The notes under the pieces: generated by a model | Seen by the model: the letters and a program-made list of their open reading frames with translations, nothing else | Told to the model about the DNA's origin: nothing | Database searches by the model: none | From: Zanthoxylum bungeanum | Taxonomy: Eukaryota > Streptophyta > Magnoliopsida > Sapindales > Rutaceae | NCBI GenBank assembly: GCA_019454045.1 | Contig: SKCR01017735.1 | Span: 124,001-188,000, forward strand | DNA length: 64,000 nucleotides | Reading direction: 5' to 3' | Translations under genes and position numbers: made by a program | Part shown: in pieces, positions 11,211 through 23,804 of the stretch | Layout of the letters: every line of letters starts with the position of its first letter | Numbering within the stretch: position 1 is the first letter of the stretch

Positions 11211-11480
11211 TCAGGAAGATTTCAGTTGTAAATTCTTATTTTATTCTAAGGAATTCCTTAAGAATACTAAGAAGATTGTATCTTTCTTGTTTATTTACAG
11301 TTTTCTGTATTTAATTTTATTTATTTTACGCAACATTACTTTCTTTTCTTTACTTTTCAGTCTTTAATTTTACTGTTAAGCATGAGGAGGTAACTCCCCT
11401 CTGCTGGGGTTAAAGGTAAAACTTTTATTACTAATATTTAGATTAATCTCCTTTAATTATAATATATAAACTATTTAAAA

Positions 11481-11627
11481 CCTGACTTAATGGGATACCG
11501 CCTTTATGGTCAGTTGGACTTAATAAAATTGGTTTTAACCAGACTAAATTGGATACCGCCTTTATTGTCGGTTGGAATTAATCTTAAATCTGACTTAATC
11601 AGAATACCGCCTATATGGTCGGTTGGT
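11481..11627 (+). repeat. Three-copy tandem repeat in the Tat-like LTR
   Basis: ATACCGCC followed by (T/A)TATGGTC-like and GGTTGG words recurs at 11495, 11553 and 11604, spacing 58 and 51 bases. Confidence 0.75.
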
Positions 11628-12377
11628 AATGTCATGCAAAGTTAATATATTATATTAAGGAAGATATCTAAAATAGAAGTAATAAAAGTGGATCCTCTAA
11701 CCCCAGCATTTCTTATTTGCTTTATTTACTTTTTTAATTTTCAGCATTTACTTTATGTCATTTTACTTTTTTAAGCTTTTATTAGCCTTATATTGCTTAG
11801 ATACGCTTAATGCTTCTTATTAACTGGCCATTAATAAGAAATTTTAGGTTTCAGCTTTAGACTTAATAGCCCACAATCTCCCTTAAGGATTAGATACCCC
11901 TTAATAGATTTCCTTCCATGATAGACATATGCCTGTCGGGCGGGGGTAGCTACAATTGGAACTTAATCTTAATGAATTCAGGTAACTTGGTTAACATAGA
12001 CATATGATTAATTGGGTTATACTGAGTATTTGCATCTGACCATTGACAGAGGCTTTTGCATAATTTCGTGTTCCAGGTTAATAAACCGATATATTACACA
12101 AACATGAGATAACCACTTCATCTTTAAAAGATATTGGAAGGATTCACAACCCTAGGTAGTTTAATAATATTGATTTTACCTTTAATTCACTTCCGCGCTA
12201 TTTTATCTACTTGTTTTAGTTTAAAGTCACCATCCAATCAAATAACCAATCTATTAGATACTTGTAAATATTTGACTTCATAAATTAATAGCTTAGGTAT
12301 TAAGTCCTCATGGGATCGATACATTTATACTACTTGAACGATACGTGCGCTTGCGTTATATGTGTGTCATCACGCCG

Positions 12378-12936
12378 GTCATTGGGTTACGCAGCAGAAC
12401 GCGAAAAATGAAATTTTTTCGAGTTAATATATTTTTCTTGAGTAATTAAAATAAACTAATTTATTATAATAACTCAATACTCAAAAATCAAATTTAACCC
12501 AAAAATCCTTCAAAAGCCGAGAACCACCAAAATTGCCAAACTTTTACATTTTGATCATTTTAGTCGTAATTTGTCAAATACAAGCTTAGGTAATTTCCAA
12601 TCACTATCGAAATGATTTATACATCACATATATGAAAAGCCCTAATTTTGATTTAGGCATAAACTCTAATTTTCCAATTAATCAAATTAACCAAAATTAA
12701 TTCAATATCTCTCTTTAATCCAATCTCTATAACACCAAACAAGCCTCACCACTTTAAAACAACTTAAGAATAATTCTAGGTCATCATTGAGTGGCCTAAC
12801 AACCCTAGAATGGCAACCAATTTATAAAATGACCAAAAGTGTCCTTATTAACAAGCTTACTTTAATTTCATACATGTATGTATCTTTCATTTAAGCTTTC
12901 AAGCTTCTCAATACAAATCCAAGAAAGTAGAAAAAC
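12378..12936 (-). repeat. Truncated 3' LTR of element F
   Basis: Matches 16000-16535 of the other LTR closely up to AAGAAAGTAGAAAAACATA, then switches abruptly to integrase-side sequence. About 760 bases of the LTR are absent. Its outer end is also eroded: the terminal TGTTGGGG is missing. Confidence 0.8.
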
Positions 12937-12994
12937 ATAAGCGATCAGAAGGTCTAGATACCCTAATGGACCTACAAGGTGTGTGTGATGAAGG

Positions 12995-13849
12995 TTATTC
13001 ATTTACTTGAACTTCAGGTTCCTCATGTGATTCGTTGGGTTCAGGTTGTACTTTATCTAGTTCAACATGTCTATGATTATCTTCTTCAGACATAAATTCT
13101 ACTTCTAGAAATTTAGCGAAGCGAGCTACGAACATGTTTCGATGCTCGGTGTCATAGAATAAATATCCTTTCGTATTTGAAGGATATCCAACAAAACTAA
13201 ACTTTTGTCCTCGAGGCAAAAGCTTATTATGTTGTGCCATCCTGATGTAAGCAGGATTAACCAAATCCTAACATAATTAAGATTTGGTTTCTTAACGATC
13301 CATATCTCATATGGAGTCGTAGGAACAACTTTGGAAGGAATCTTATTCAAAAGATTAGTGGCAGTCAAAAGAGCATAACCTCATAAGTAATATGGTAAAT
13401 CTGTAAAACTCAACATAGATTGAACCATATCCAATAATGTCTGATTTCTCCTTTCAAACAATTCATTGTGTTGTGTTGTACCTGGATGAGTATATTGAAC
13501 GAGAATCCCATTTTCTTTTAAATAATCAGTGAACTCACCGCTCATATATTCACCGCATCGATCCGATCAAAGACATTTAATATATTTTCCAATTTATTTT
13601 TCTACTTCATTTCATAATTCTTTGAACTTTTCAAAAGTTTTTGATTTATGTTTCATCAAATAAACATAACTGTATCGTGGGTAAAAGTAATAAAGTATGA
13701 AAAACCACTATGAGCGGTTTAACTAATGGGACCACATACATCAGAATGTATGAGTTCCAATAAGTCAGTGGCTCGATGTCCCATACCTGAAAATGGGGCT
13801 TTGGTTGTTTGGCCCTCAATGCAAGATTCACAAGTCGGATAGGGTTCAA
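12995..13849 (-). pseudogene. Copia integrase (broken), element F
   Basis: Minus-strand frames encode the integrase core and C-terminal part, including a stretch like PSKVVPTTPYEIW and the copia-typical GYPSNTKGYLFYD near 13190. The region spans at least two frames with stops. Integrase normally inserts the cDNA copy into the genome. The downstream reverse transcriptase has been deleted. Confidence 0.75.
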
Positions 13850-14069
13850 TGGTGAGATCCTGAATCAAACCATTCATAACCAACTGAGTCAAGCATCTCA
13901 CACTTATATGACCTAACCTCATATGCCAAAGTTTAGTATTATTTATTTCAGATAATTTACTTTTGTTAATCCTAGTATTCAAGATATCTCGAGAAGTATG
14001 CAAAATATAATGACCATGCTCATTTGGACACACAAGGATTTGAATATTATTTTTATCATATAAATACAA
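13719..14069 (-). pseudogene. GAG-pre-integrase / integrase zinc-binding part, element F
   Basis: A 116-residue open frame contains the HHCC-type region (LWHMRLGHIS, then CESCIEGQTTKAPF) and the start of the integrase core (LLELIHSDVCGP). It corresponds to the N-terminal zinc-binding domain of copia integrases. The frame is intact here but is cut off from protease and the integrase core by frameshifts. Confidence 0.8.
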
Positions 14070-14301
14070 GGAAAAGTTTTTAATATTGCATGATATTCTT
14101 CTGTATCTAATACAAAAAGTGATATAATATTATCTACGTATCCTGGTATAACATAGCAGTCATATAACAAAAGTCTCCACTGGGCACGAGAATCTCGCAT
14201 AATCCCATTATAACCACATCCAGAGAGTCTCCACTCCTGAAATGTAACTGCATCTCTTCAGATTTTAGTCGTCTACTTTCCTTCAGCACTTGCAATAAAT
14301 T

Positions 14302-14496
14302 TCATATATGAACAGGAAATGCAGAATCTAAAATCCAACTAGAAGTGATAACTTCACAAGCTAAAGAGATATCAATAACAAGAAAAATAAAAGTACCTGA
14401 TGTAGATGCTCTTTCTTCCTGATCTGGGCTAAATAGTCTGGAGAAACCTCTTCCAGTGCCAAATCTTACTGCAGTGGTGGCATTTATCTTCAGCAA
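14302..14496 (-). pseudogene. Copia protease fragment, element F
   Basis: The end of the frame reads SSWILDSAFPVHI. This aligns with the active-site block WILDSG of copia aspartic proteases, with the glycine after DS changed to alanine. The fragment follows the gag zinc knuckle in the expected order. Confidence 0.65.
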
Positions 14497-15220
14497 TTCT
14501 TTTGGACTTCGCTATCTTGCCCTGCGGAGGAACATTAAAACCTTTCTCTTTCTTTCCATTTGTATTCTTCCCTTTCAACTTAAATTGGGAAGAAGCGAAA
14601 AATAAAGTGGGTTTCGGAGGGCGAGTCGGCACTCCCTTCTTTAAATCCTCCTCCGCATTGAGAAGCATATTATGCAACTCATGGTAAGAACAATGAATCT
14701 CATTCATGTTGAAATACATCACAAACTGGCGATATGACGACGGGTCCCAGAGTATCATTGAGAGGGAAATCGCATTGCCTCAATTGTTCGATCAAATCGA
14801 TCAAATGAAGCACATGTGAACTCACTGCATGTCCCTCATCAAGTCTTGAATGAAATAGTTCCATTGTAACTCTATGAACCAAACTTGTTCTTGATTCATG
14901 AACAATTCCTTAAGTCGTGTCATCATGTTGTATGCATCAGACATATCATAATATTGCCGCTTGAGTTCTGAAACCATTGAACTAAGAATATATTATTTAA
15001 CTCTTAAATCATCATCTTTCCATTTCTGAAAAGTCTCAACTTCCTCCAGTGTCGCATCATCAGATATAGCTAGGGGCAAAAGACCCTCCAATACATAACC
15101 CAGCTTCTCAGATCCGAGGACAATCCTCAAATCCATATCCCAGTCTGTAAAGTTTTTGGCGCCTTTGAACTTGTTCGTATCCAGTATACGAGCAAATGAG
15201 TTGGTTAAAGAAACCGCCAT
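14429..15220 (-). pseudogene. Copia gag, element F
   Basis: The ATG at 15220-15218 opens MAVSLTNSFARILDTNKF, then NFTDWDMDLRIVLGSEKLG, characteristic of copia gag of the UBN2/Retrotran_gag_2 type. Later frames hold LHNMLLNAEEDLKKG and a zinc knuckle whose first residues are intact (CHHCSKIWH) and whose last cysteine is lost. Several frameshifts divide it. Confidence 0.75.
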
Positions 15221-15283
15221 CTCAAATCTATCACATAGATTGCGAAAACGGTTAGCAAATAAAACAGTTTCATATAATATCAA

Positions 15284-15956
15284 AAAACATTAAATAAATC
15301 ATGGATTTTTAATTTAAAAATACATTTCCCACTATTTAATGTAAAACTGTAATCCCCAAATAGAATACAAAGAATTCAATAATCAAATTAAATTCAATAG
15401 TGAAAAGTGGACCCCATGAATATATTTCAGCTCACAGCTTTGACACGTTCTCGCCTACGTATATTCATTAGGTAGACAACTCATTTGTCAATCACTCACT
15501 AGTGACTCATGTGTTCCGGTCCTGATCGTTTCTCATTATGACAGCTTTGACACGTTCACAAGGAGGCGTATCAAGGTTAAACTTGTCAATGATAAATTCA
15601 AGATACTTGCATAATCCTGAGAGCTTTGGCCCATTAAGGATTTTCATTTTCGCTTGATTTACCTAATATCATATATTTATCCGGTACAAATAAATTCATA
15701 TCAGCTATACCCTCACAGATTTGGAACGTTCTCAGATATAATCATAGAAATTTATTTATAAATCGTATTGACAAGACGGATCAAAAATATGGATCAAATA
15801 CATATTAATTATTAAATCTTATTAATTAGGGATTTTCTGTAAAAATATCATACACCTTTATTTTAATCAAATTAAATAATACATGCATAAAGTAAAGTAA
15901 AGTTTAGATTAAATATAAAATTCAAAGAAAAAATCATATAATGGAATCAGATTGAC
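15284..15956 (-). other. 5' leader of element F
   Basis: Non-coding stretch between the primer-site region and gag on the minus strand. It has two similar blocks with AGCTTTGACACGTTC (near 15435 and 15543), suggesting an internal duplication. Confidence 0.45.
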
Positions 15957-15968
15957 CCTGATACTATT
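15957..15968 (-). promoter_or_regulatory. Degenerate primer site of element F
   Basis: On the minus strand TAGTATCAGGG directly follows the LTR end AACCCCAACA. It is a mutated version of TGGTATCAGAGC. Confidence 0.5.
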
Positions 15969-15969
15969 T

Positions 15970-17293
15970 TGTTGGGGTTTTTAATGGTATAATCGGGTAA
16001 CGCATCGAAACGCGAAAAATCAAATTTTTCCGATTTAATTTATTTTTCTTGGGTAATTAAAATAAACTAATTTATTCTAATCACTCAATACTCAAAAATC
16101 AGATTTTACCCAAAAATCCTTCAAAAGCCGAAAACCACCAAAATTGCCAAACTTTTGCATTTTGATCATTTTAGTCCTAATTTGTCAAATACAAGCTTAG
16201 GTGATTTCCAATCATTACCAAAATAATTTATACATCTTATATACATCAAATATATCACATAGACCCTAATTTTCCAATTAATCAAATTAACCAAAATTAA
16301 TTCAATATCTATCTTTAATCCAATCTCCACAACACCAAAAAAGCCTCACCACTTTGAAACAACTCAAGAACAATTCTAGGTCATCATTGAGTGGCCTAAC
16401 AACTCTAGAATGGCAACCAAGTCATAAAATGACCAAAAGTGTGCTTATTAACCATTAACAAGCTTACTTTAATTTCATACATGCATATATCTTTCATCTA
16501 AGCTTTCAAGATTCTCAACACAAATCCAAGAAAGTAGAAAAACATATTTAGGTATAATCTCGTCGACGTATTTATTAGTGATCTATTAATAACACTTAGA
16601 ACTCACTTCTACAGTGTACCACTGGCCTATGAATTTAACAGAATGCTAATCTCATATTGAATACCTATGCTTTGTATAGAGAACTGACAGATCTTTTATT
16701 GACACACACAGGATATCCTGAGAATTTGTCCACACCCAACGAACAGACGGAGGTCTGACCTTAATAGGTCGGTGACGTGACTGCTATCAAAGTGTGGAGG
16801 ATATCTCATATATCCACAGTGGTATCTCAAGTCAAAGAATCAATATGATACTCAACCCAAAAAGATTCTTATTGATGTTGGTGTACCATCTATTAAGAAT
16901 ATTCAGTGAGTCGTTCAGTGTTTATCTGATATAAACACCTACATGTCTATACGAGTCTTCAAGACTCATGGTTCTTTGAGTATCAACTATTTAGATCCTA
17001 GATTATAATATACGACACGTACCGGTCTCCGCAGGTTTACTTACTGACCAAGTAATGTAAATCTTAACCATGAACAATTTAAAAAAGATACTGTTATGAT
17101 ACAACTGAATATCAATTGTGACGCTTTTACAAATATATCATAACTAATCATTCTAAGGTCTATTACGTCTTTACCATGTATTAAAAGATGTTATATTAAA
17201 GAAACTGTTTATTTTATTCATAATAAAATATTTACTTAAGTATTTATAGAGAAATACAATATAAAATTGGTGCTCCGAGCACCAACCCTAACA
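15970..17293 (-). repeat. 5' LTR of element F (1324 bp)
   Basis: In element orientation it starts TGTTAGGGTTGGTGCTC (reverse of 17277-17293) and ends AACCCCAACA. Related LTR sequence occurs at 5231-7060 on the plus strand. Confidence 0.8.
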
Positions 17294-17371
17294 TTGGATT
17301 CGTAACATTGAACCATATGATTAAGATAATGTCAACAAGGTAGTCAATAATAAAATGGTGAAATATGTTCA

Positions 17372-17824
<453 letters not shown>

Positions 17825-18064
17825 TATATATTTTTTAATATAGCAAAAAAATAACGATTTTTTGTAAGAATATCATCGAAAACCAATTTTTTATGATGGT
17901 TTTTTAAGAACCGTCATAAAAATACACTTTTATGATGATTTTTTAAAGAACCGTTATAAAAAAACTCGAGACTTTTTATAACTCTGCATAAGATGACAGT
18001 TTAAAAACCATCATAAAAAATGCTTTAGAACCGTCATAAAATGTCTTTTTTTTATATAGTAGTG
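17825..18064. mobile_element. Terminal fragment of a CACTA (En/Spm) transposon
   Basis: Ends in ATATAGTAGTG at 18054-18064, the reverse complement of CACTACTATAT. It is preceded by the subterminal repeats typical of CACTA elements: direct and inverted copies of GAACCGTCATAAAA and TTTTATGATGGTTTTTAAG. No matching left end CACTA was found nearby, so this is an orphan end or its partner has been destroyed. Confidence 0.75.
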
Positions 18065-18907
18065 TAAGCATTTTCTTTATATCATTATAACACACATACA
18101 CACCCATACACACACACATATACCGGTACTATTCTTGTATTTTTCATACATTGTAAATCTAAAGAAATTTATATCAGATTAATTGTATTAGTATTATATA
18201 TGATAGAATTCTCCTAATCATTAGAACCTTGTATGAATAAGAATAAAGACTAAAGAATATTTATCATAATGACATAGTTGCAATAGGTTACAACAAGGTG
18301 CTAGGAAATGTCATTATTCAGTATGTTCTCAAAATCATTCTCAATCATATGTTTAACGTCATGGGTCAATTGGTAAATAATTGGACTGGTATTTAGTCTA
18401 TGTACGTTTAGCCATGCGGCTAATCTTAGCTGACTATGAACTTATGTGAGGTTCATATAGGTCACATGGGTATTCAGTGTAAAACTAGATATTGGACAGA
18501 CTCACGAAAGACACCTAATAAAAAGATTATCAAATCGTCAATATGTGGTCTTCACGAGTTGAGTAATATATGTAGTTCTTTGACTGAAGACGACATAATA
18601 CTCGTGAGTGATCCACCATGCGTAGATTCCAGGTATGTCATGAACCTTTCATGGTGAGACCGCTAGTTGTCATTATGTATGGTTCGATCTCAAGAGGCCG
18701 AGGTTCATCGATAAGATCCATCTCTTAAAATGATTGAGTCTTATATCCTGATGCTTAAGATAGTATTTCAAAAGTCTGTTGGCTAACAATAACAACCGTG
18801 AAAATCATTTTCGCTAGTGGAACAACGTCGAAAATTATCTTCCATAAATTATTCTACTACGAAATATTTATATGAAGTTATGGTTATGATTGAGCTAGTA
18901 GAGACTT
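18065..18907 (+). repeat. Old copia-type LTR or leader, segment 1 of 3
   Basis: Non-coding. Joining 18907 to 26032 after removal of element D and its duplication, and 26126 to 34444 after removal of C, gives continuous sequence. After the second junction it resembles 5480-5640. It is therefore the oldest layer at this locus, probably a copia-type LTR; the left boundary is unknown. Confidence 0.45.
18903..18907. repeat. Target site duplication of D, left (GACTT)
   Basis: GACTT abuts the LTR start TGATGAGG and recurs directly after the other LTR at 26027-26031. Confidence 0.9.
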
Positions 18908-19676
18908 TGATGAGGCCCAGGATGCAGCCGCCCATGATGCAGCCCATGATGGACGGACCGCCACAGTACAAGTTCCAGAAGGTCCAATCACGAGGTCTCG
19001 AGCTAAGAAGATCCAGGAAGCTATGCATGGATTCATACAGAAGATGGTATCTGACTATTTCTGTACTTCTACTTCATTGAGTATGGGCTTGACGCTGGAC
19101 GAACCCAAGATGGTGAATCTTATTCAGGTCGCGGAGCAACGAGTTACTTAGGCCTATTCTATTATAGTTATTTGGCATTTGTTATTCATTTATTTAGGGC
19201 TTGCCATTTATTTTATTTCGGCCCGTTATTTACGTTTGAGTGTTTTCTTTAGATTATTATTTTATGTTTGGGAATTAGGTTAAGCGTGTAAGGGTTTGCA
19301 CATGGGGATAGCTTAGCTTAGTTTTAGGATACGCGCCTGTTGGCGTGTGGGTAGTTTCGTTTTATCCTTGTGGGTTAGGGTTTTGGTTGCAGCCTCATTA
19401 TAAAAGGATAACTCTTTGGTTATGTTTAACAACTCTCTTTTCAATAAAAAAATATTTTATCAATTCGTGAACATTGAGATCCTTAATTTCTTCTCACTAG
19501 TTTTGGCTTATCAAATGACTACTAACCTTTTGTGGCGCCCCTATTAGCACTCTAGGTTTTTGTTGCTTGTTCTTCAGAGGTTTAGGGTTTTTTATCCAAA
19601 CTGTCTTGGTTTTTCTTGGGAACGATTTCAATCTTGTGTGGGTTTGTCAGGCTTCGCTCCAGGCAGGTTCTCATCA
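18908..19676 (+). repeat. 5' LTR of element D (769 bp)
   Basis: TGATGAGG...CTCATCA. Its first 240 bases are a copy of the end of the pol reading frame. Relative to the 3' LTR it has an extra 14-15 bases near 18925 and lacks the tandem duplication seen there. Confidence 0.9.
19399..19406 (+). promoter_or_regulatory. TATA box, 5' LTR of D
   Basis: TATAAAAG. The same box occurs at 25681-25688 in the 3' LTR. An AATAAAA signal follows about 45 bases downstream. Confidence 0.6.
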
Positions 19677-19678
19677 GT

Positions 19679-19691
19679 TGGTATTATGAGC
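19679..19691 (+). promoter_or_regulatory. Degenerate primer site of D
   Basis: TGGTATTATGAGC lies two bases after the LTR, a mutated form of TGGTATCAGAGC. Confidence 0.7.
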
Positions 19692-20606
19692 AAAAGTTCC
19701 AAGGTCAGTTCACATATCTGTTCTAATTTTTTTATTTCGATCATTATATTATCGCGTGTGTTTCTCCCTGCGTTTATTTTCCTGCGTTATTTTTTGTTAT
19801 CTTATATCACCCTTGTTTCTTCTTCTGTTACATGTGTTGTTTTGCGTCTTTTGGTCTCTATGTTGTGGGTTTTTTTTTTTTTTTTTTTTCCTGATTGTGT
19901 CTTTCCCTTAAATTGCGTTTGTGCGATTTGCGTAACCTAGGGTTCTAAGACCCCAAAACTCCTTGCGGCAGTAGGTAAAACTTGGTGAGATTTTGGAAGC
20001 AATCGAAATCAGGTCAAATCCACAACACCAAATGTTTTAGAAGGTATGCGTAACGCGATTAAAAAAAAGTACAAAATTTTAAAATTTTGCCTACGTGTAA
20101 TTTTTTTCCTAGCTGTCGTATTGTCAAGACGAGGAGATTGAATAGTTGACTTGTGCGTGTTTGAAAATTCCAAATTTCGAGTGTAATCGCTTACCTGCTG
20201 TCTTCCTTGCCGCATTCGCTAGTGTCTTTACCTTTCCTTCTTCCATTGCATTTCACTAGCCTTTTCTTTATCAATTCTCGTAAAATGTATCCGCATCTTG
20301 TTCCCCTTCCGTTTGTGTCTACCTATCTGTTGTACTTGTGATTGAGTTGAACAGTGCTATTTGGGACAACATTAAAGGTTTGTTCTTTCCTGCAAGTTCA
20401 AATCCTTTGAGAACTCATTCGAGGGTAAGAGTGGTAAAAGGCAAGAGTGGGTGATCTTAGTTTCGGGTAAAAGCCATTTGAGTGACAAACACAAGAGAAT
20501 TGGAATTGTGAGGATTTTGTCTTTCTCTTTATTTTAGTTGTTCTTTATTTTCTTTTATTACTAACGTTTGTTGCAGCTTAAAAAAAAGCAAAAAAAAAAA
20601 AGAAAC
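19692..20606 (+). other. 5' leader of element D
   Basis: Non-coding leader between primer site and gag. It contains a run of 20 T at 19870-19889 and an A-rich stretch just before the gag ATG. Confidence 0.6.
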
Positions 20607-20663
20607 ATGTCGCGAGAAGGGGCAGCCCCAAGTTAAAGTGCTAATTCCCTACAGGAGCCCCAA

Positions 20664-21563
20664 TTGTGGGATGTGGCGAATACAATGACATCACTTCAGC
20701 ATGAGTTTGTGCGGGTATTAGAATTGATGAGGGATGTTCGAGATGAGGTGCAAGCGATGAGACACAATACTCCACAGTGGAATAGGCCAACATGGCCGAC
20801 TAGAGCTAATGAGGTAGGGCATGTACCCCCCAGGATTGGTGGGCAGCGTACTATACCCATGGGCGAGATGGACGCCGAGAATGAGTTTGATTATGATGAG
20901 GAGTTTGATAGAGTATTAGAGGTAGAGATGGGTGAATTTTGGCCTAGAAAAGGTAGGAATGAAATGCCGTTCAGGAGGAATCATGAGAATGAGAAAGATG
21001 GTGATTTGGGTAAAATCAAGATGGCAATCCCTCCTTTCCAAGGTAAGAGTAACCTCGAAGCTTATCTAGAGTGGGAACGTAAGCTAGAGCTTCTTTTTTA
21101 CTGTCATAATTATTCCGAGCTTAAGAAGGTTAAGTTGGCGGTTATTGAATTTACCGATTATGCACTTGTCTGGTGGGATCAAATGATGATCAACATTCGG
21201 AGGCAAAGGGAGCGTCTGATCACTACATGGGCCGAATTGAAAATAGTTATGAGGAAGCGGTTTTTACCGAACCATTACTATCGAGATCTGTATTATAAAC
21301 TTCAGAATCTTACATATGGGTTTCAGAATGTCGAAGACTACCACAAGGAGATGGAAATTGCAATTATTCACGCCAATGTCGAGGAGGACCGAGAGGCGAC
21401 TATGGCCCAGTTTCTAAGTGGGTTGAATATGGAGATTACGAATGTAGTGGAACTGCAATATTACATGGAATTAGAGTACGTGGTACATATGGCAATGAAA
21501 GTGGAACGCCAACTCAAGCGAAAAGCTGCATTCAGGGTAAATTCGGGTCCAACCAATACATAG
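20664..21563 (+). pseudogene. Gag domain of element D
   Basis: The longest surviving open stretch (299 codons) of the polyprotein. The retrotransposon gag domain lies around residues 115-240 (NLEAYLEWERKLELLF, ALVWWDQM, AELKIVMRKRFLP). The frame begins with TTG, so the true start is the upstream ATG at 20607, now separated by a stop. The zinc knuckle lies downstream after another stop. Confidence 0.85.
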
Positions 21564-23804
21564 AAGCTGAAATGGGGAGACAATGACAATGATGGCACCA
21601 CATCTAGGTTTAGATATGAGGCCCCAAAGCCAAGGGAAGATACCACCACCAAGCCTAAACCAAAATTCGAGACCCCACCAAATAGGAATCGTGACCATAA
21701 ATGTTTCAAATGTTTGGGGAGTGTCCATATAGCATCACAGTGCCCTAATAGAAGGACCATGTATATAGGGGGTGATGGTGAGGTAATTTCAGATGGTGAG
21801 GATGTCGTGGAGGAGGCGCCCAAGTTGGAGGTCGCCACTGATGAAGAAATGGTTGAGTTTGTAGCCAATGAGGAGTCCCTTGTGACCTGTCGTGCTTTAA
21901 ATATCCAGACAAATGTTGAGGATGATATGGTACAACAACGAGAGAATATATTCCATACTAGATGCCTGGTCTAGAATAAGGTATGCAGTATGATTATCGA
22001 CGGAGGAAGTTGTACTAATGTAGCTAGTACAATACTTGTTGATAAGCTGGGTTTGACTTTACTTAAACACCATAAGCCGTATCGTTTGCAGTGGTTGAAT
22101 AACAGTGGCGAGGTTAAAGTCAATAAACAGGTCTTGGTTAGTTTCACTATTGGTAAACACAAGGATGAGGTGTTGTATGATGTAGTCCCAATGCAAGCTG
22201 GACATCTGTTACTAGGGCGTCCTTGGCAGTTTGATAGGAGAGTGATGCATGATGGGTTTCGTAACAGATATTGTTTTGAGAAAGATGGAAGAAAGGTTAC
22301 ACTTGTTCCGTTGACGCCACAGGAATTCTTTGAAGATCAAATGAAGCTACATGCTTCCACAGTGCAAACACCCGCGGGCGAGATCGAGGATGAGAGTCGA
22401 AGGGATGAGGTTAACAGTTCCAGGGGAGTGTGCGAAAGAAACAATGAGCGTGAATAAAATAATGAGAGTGTGGGTAGAATGAAAAATAGTTTCTTTGCTA
22501 AAGAGGGAGAATTGAGGAGAGAGTATGCCAGGAATAAAATAATGATTCTCCTTCTGTATAGAGAAACTCTTCTGAGTTCTGATGACACTAACCCTAACAT
22601 TGTTTTGCATAGTGTGTTTACTTCTTTATTGCAGGATTATGGTGATGTGTTTACGGAGGAGATCCCTCATGGTTTACCACCAATTCGTGGTATTGAGCAT
22701 CAGATCGATTTCATCCTAGGGGCGGTCATTCCAAACTGACCAGCTTACCGCAGCAACCTTGAGGAAACTAAGGAGCTCCAAAAGCAAGTGGAGGAGTTGA
22801 TGAGCAAAGGGTACATACGAGAGAGCATGAGTCTGTGCGCAGTTCCAGTCCTATTAGTCCCAAAGAAAGATGGTACATGGAGAATCTGTGTGGATTATCG
22901 AGCAGTCAACAATATCACTATAAAGCATCGCCACCATATCCCTAGATTAGATGATATGTTGGATGAATTATATGGCTCTTGTATTTTTTTCAAAAATTTA
23001 CCTTAAAAGTAGGTATCATCAAATTAGGATGCGGGAAGGGGATGAATGAAAGACTACCTTTAAAACAAAATATTGGTTATATGAGTGGCTTGTGATGCCA
23101 TTTGGGTTTACAAATGCCCCCAACACCTTTATGTATCTAATGAATCATGTTTTGCGTGCCTTTTTGGGTAAATTTGTAGTCGTATATTTTGATGATATTT
23201 TAATGTACAACAAGAATTTAGAAGATCATGTATGACATGTGCGAGCTGTGTTTGATGTTTTGAGGAAAGAATTATTGTATGCTAACCTTTAAAAAATGTG
23301 ATTTTTGCATGGAAAAAATGATATTTTTAGGGTATGTCATTAGTGCTCAAGGCATTGAGGTTGATGAAAACAAGGTCAAGGCCATTCGTGAGTGGCCTAC
23401 ACCTAAGAGCATCACTGAGGTTATGAGTTTCCATAGACTAGCCAGTTTCTATATGAGGTTTGTAAAAGAATTTAGCACTATCGCTGCACCACTTACTGAA
23501 GTCGTAAAGAAAAATGATGATTTCCATTGGGGGAGGAACAAGAGAATGCCTTTAAACTTCTTAAAGATCGATTATGTTCTACTTCTGTTTTAGCCTTACC
23601 TAACTTTAACCAAACTTTCGAGATTGAGTGTGATGCTTCAGGTGTCGGTATTGGGGCAGTACTTATGCAGGAACGACGCCCTAAAGCTTTCTTCAGTGAA
23701 AAGCTCAACGGCGCAGTGCTGCGTTACCCAACCTACGACAAATAGTTTTATGCCCTAGTCAGAGCGCTGAAACTTGGCATCATTACCTCTGGCCAAAAGA
23801 GTTC

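Larger units (their letters stand above)
10684..12372 (+). repeat. 3' LTR of a Tat-like Ty3-gypsy element (~1689 bp)
   Basis: Starts TGATGAGTGG right after a polypurine tract and ends GTGTGTCATCA, giving TGATGA/TCATCA inverted ends. It contains three CACGTGTC elements upstream of a TATA box and a short tandem repeat. Only this LTR of the element is in the window. The right end abuts the remnant of element F. Confidence 0.7.
12378..17293 (-). mobile_element. Ty1-copia element F, internally deleted
   Basis: On the minus strand the order is 5' LTR (15970-17293), leader, gag, protease, pre-integrase and integrase, then a direct junction into the middle of the 3' LTR (12378-12936). Reverse transcriptase, RNase H and the start of the 3' LTR are missing. 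Coding parts are broken by stops and frameshifts. Both LTR pieces share the run around CCTTCAAAAGCCGA and ACCACCAAAATTGCCAAAC. The element cannot move by itself. Confidence 0.85.

Noticed and set aside
10926..11231. 101-codon frame in the Tat-like LTR
   Set aside because: Spans the G-box repeats and the TATA box of an LTR promoter; overlapping frame on the other strand; no family resemblance.
18817..19080. 87-codon frame ending in the 5' LTR of D
   Set aside because: Copy of the pol end carried in the LTR, read partly in another frame and joined to unrelated flank.
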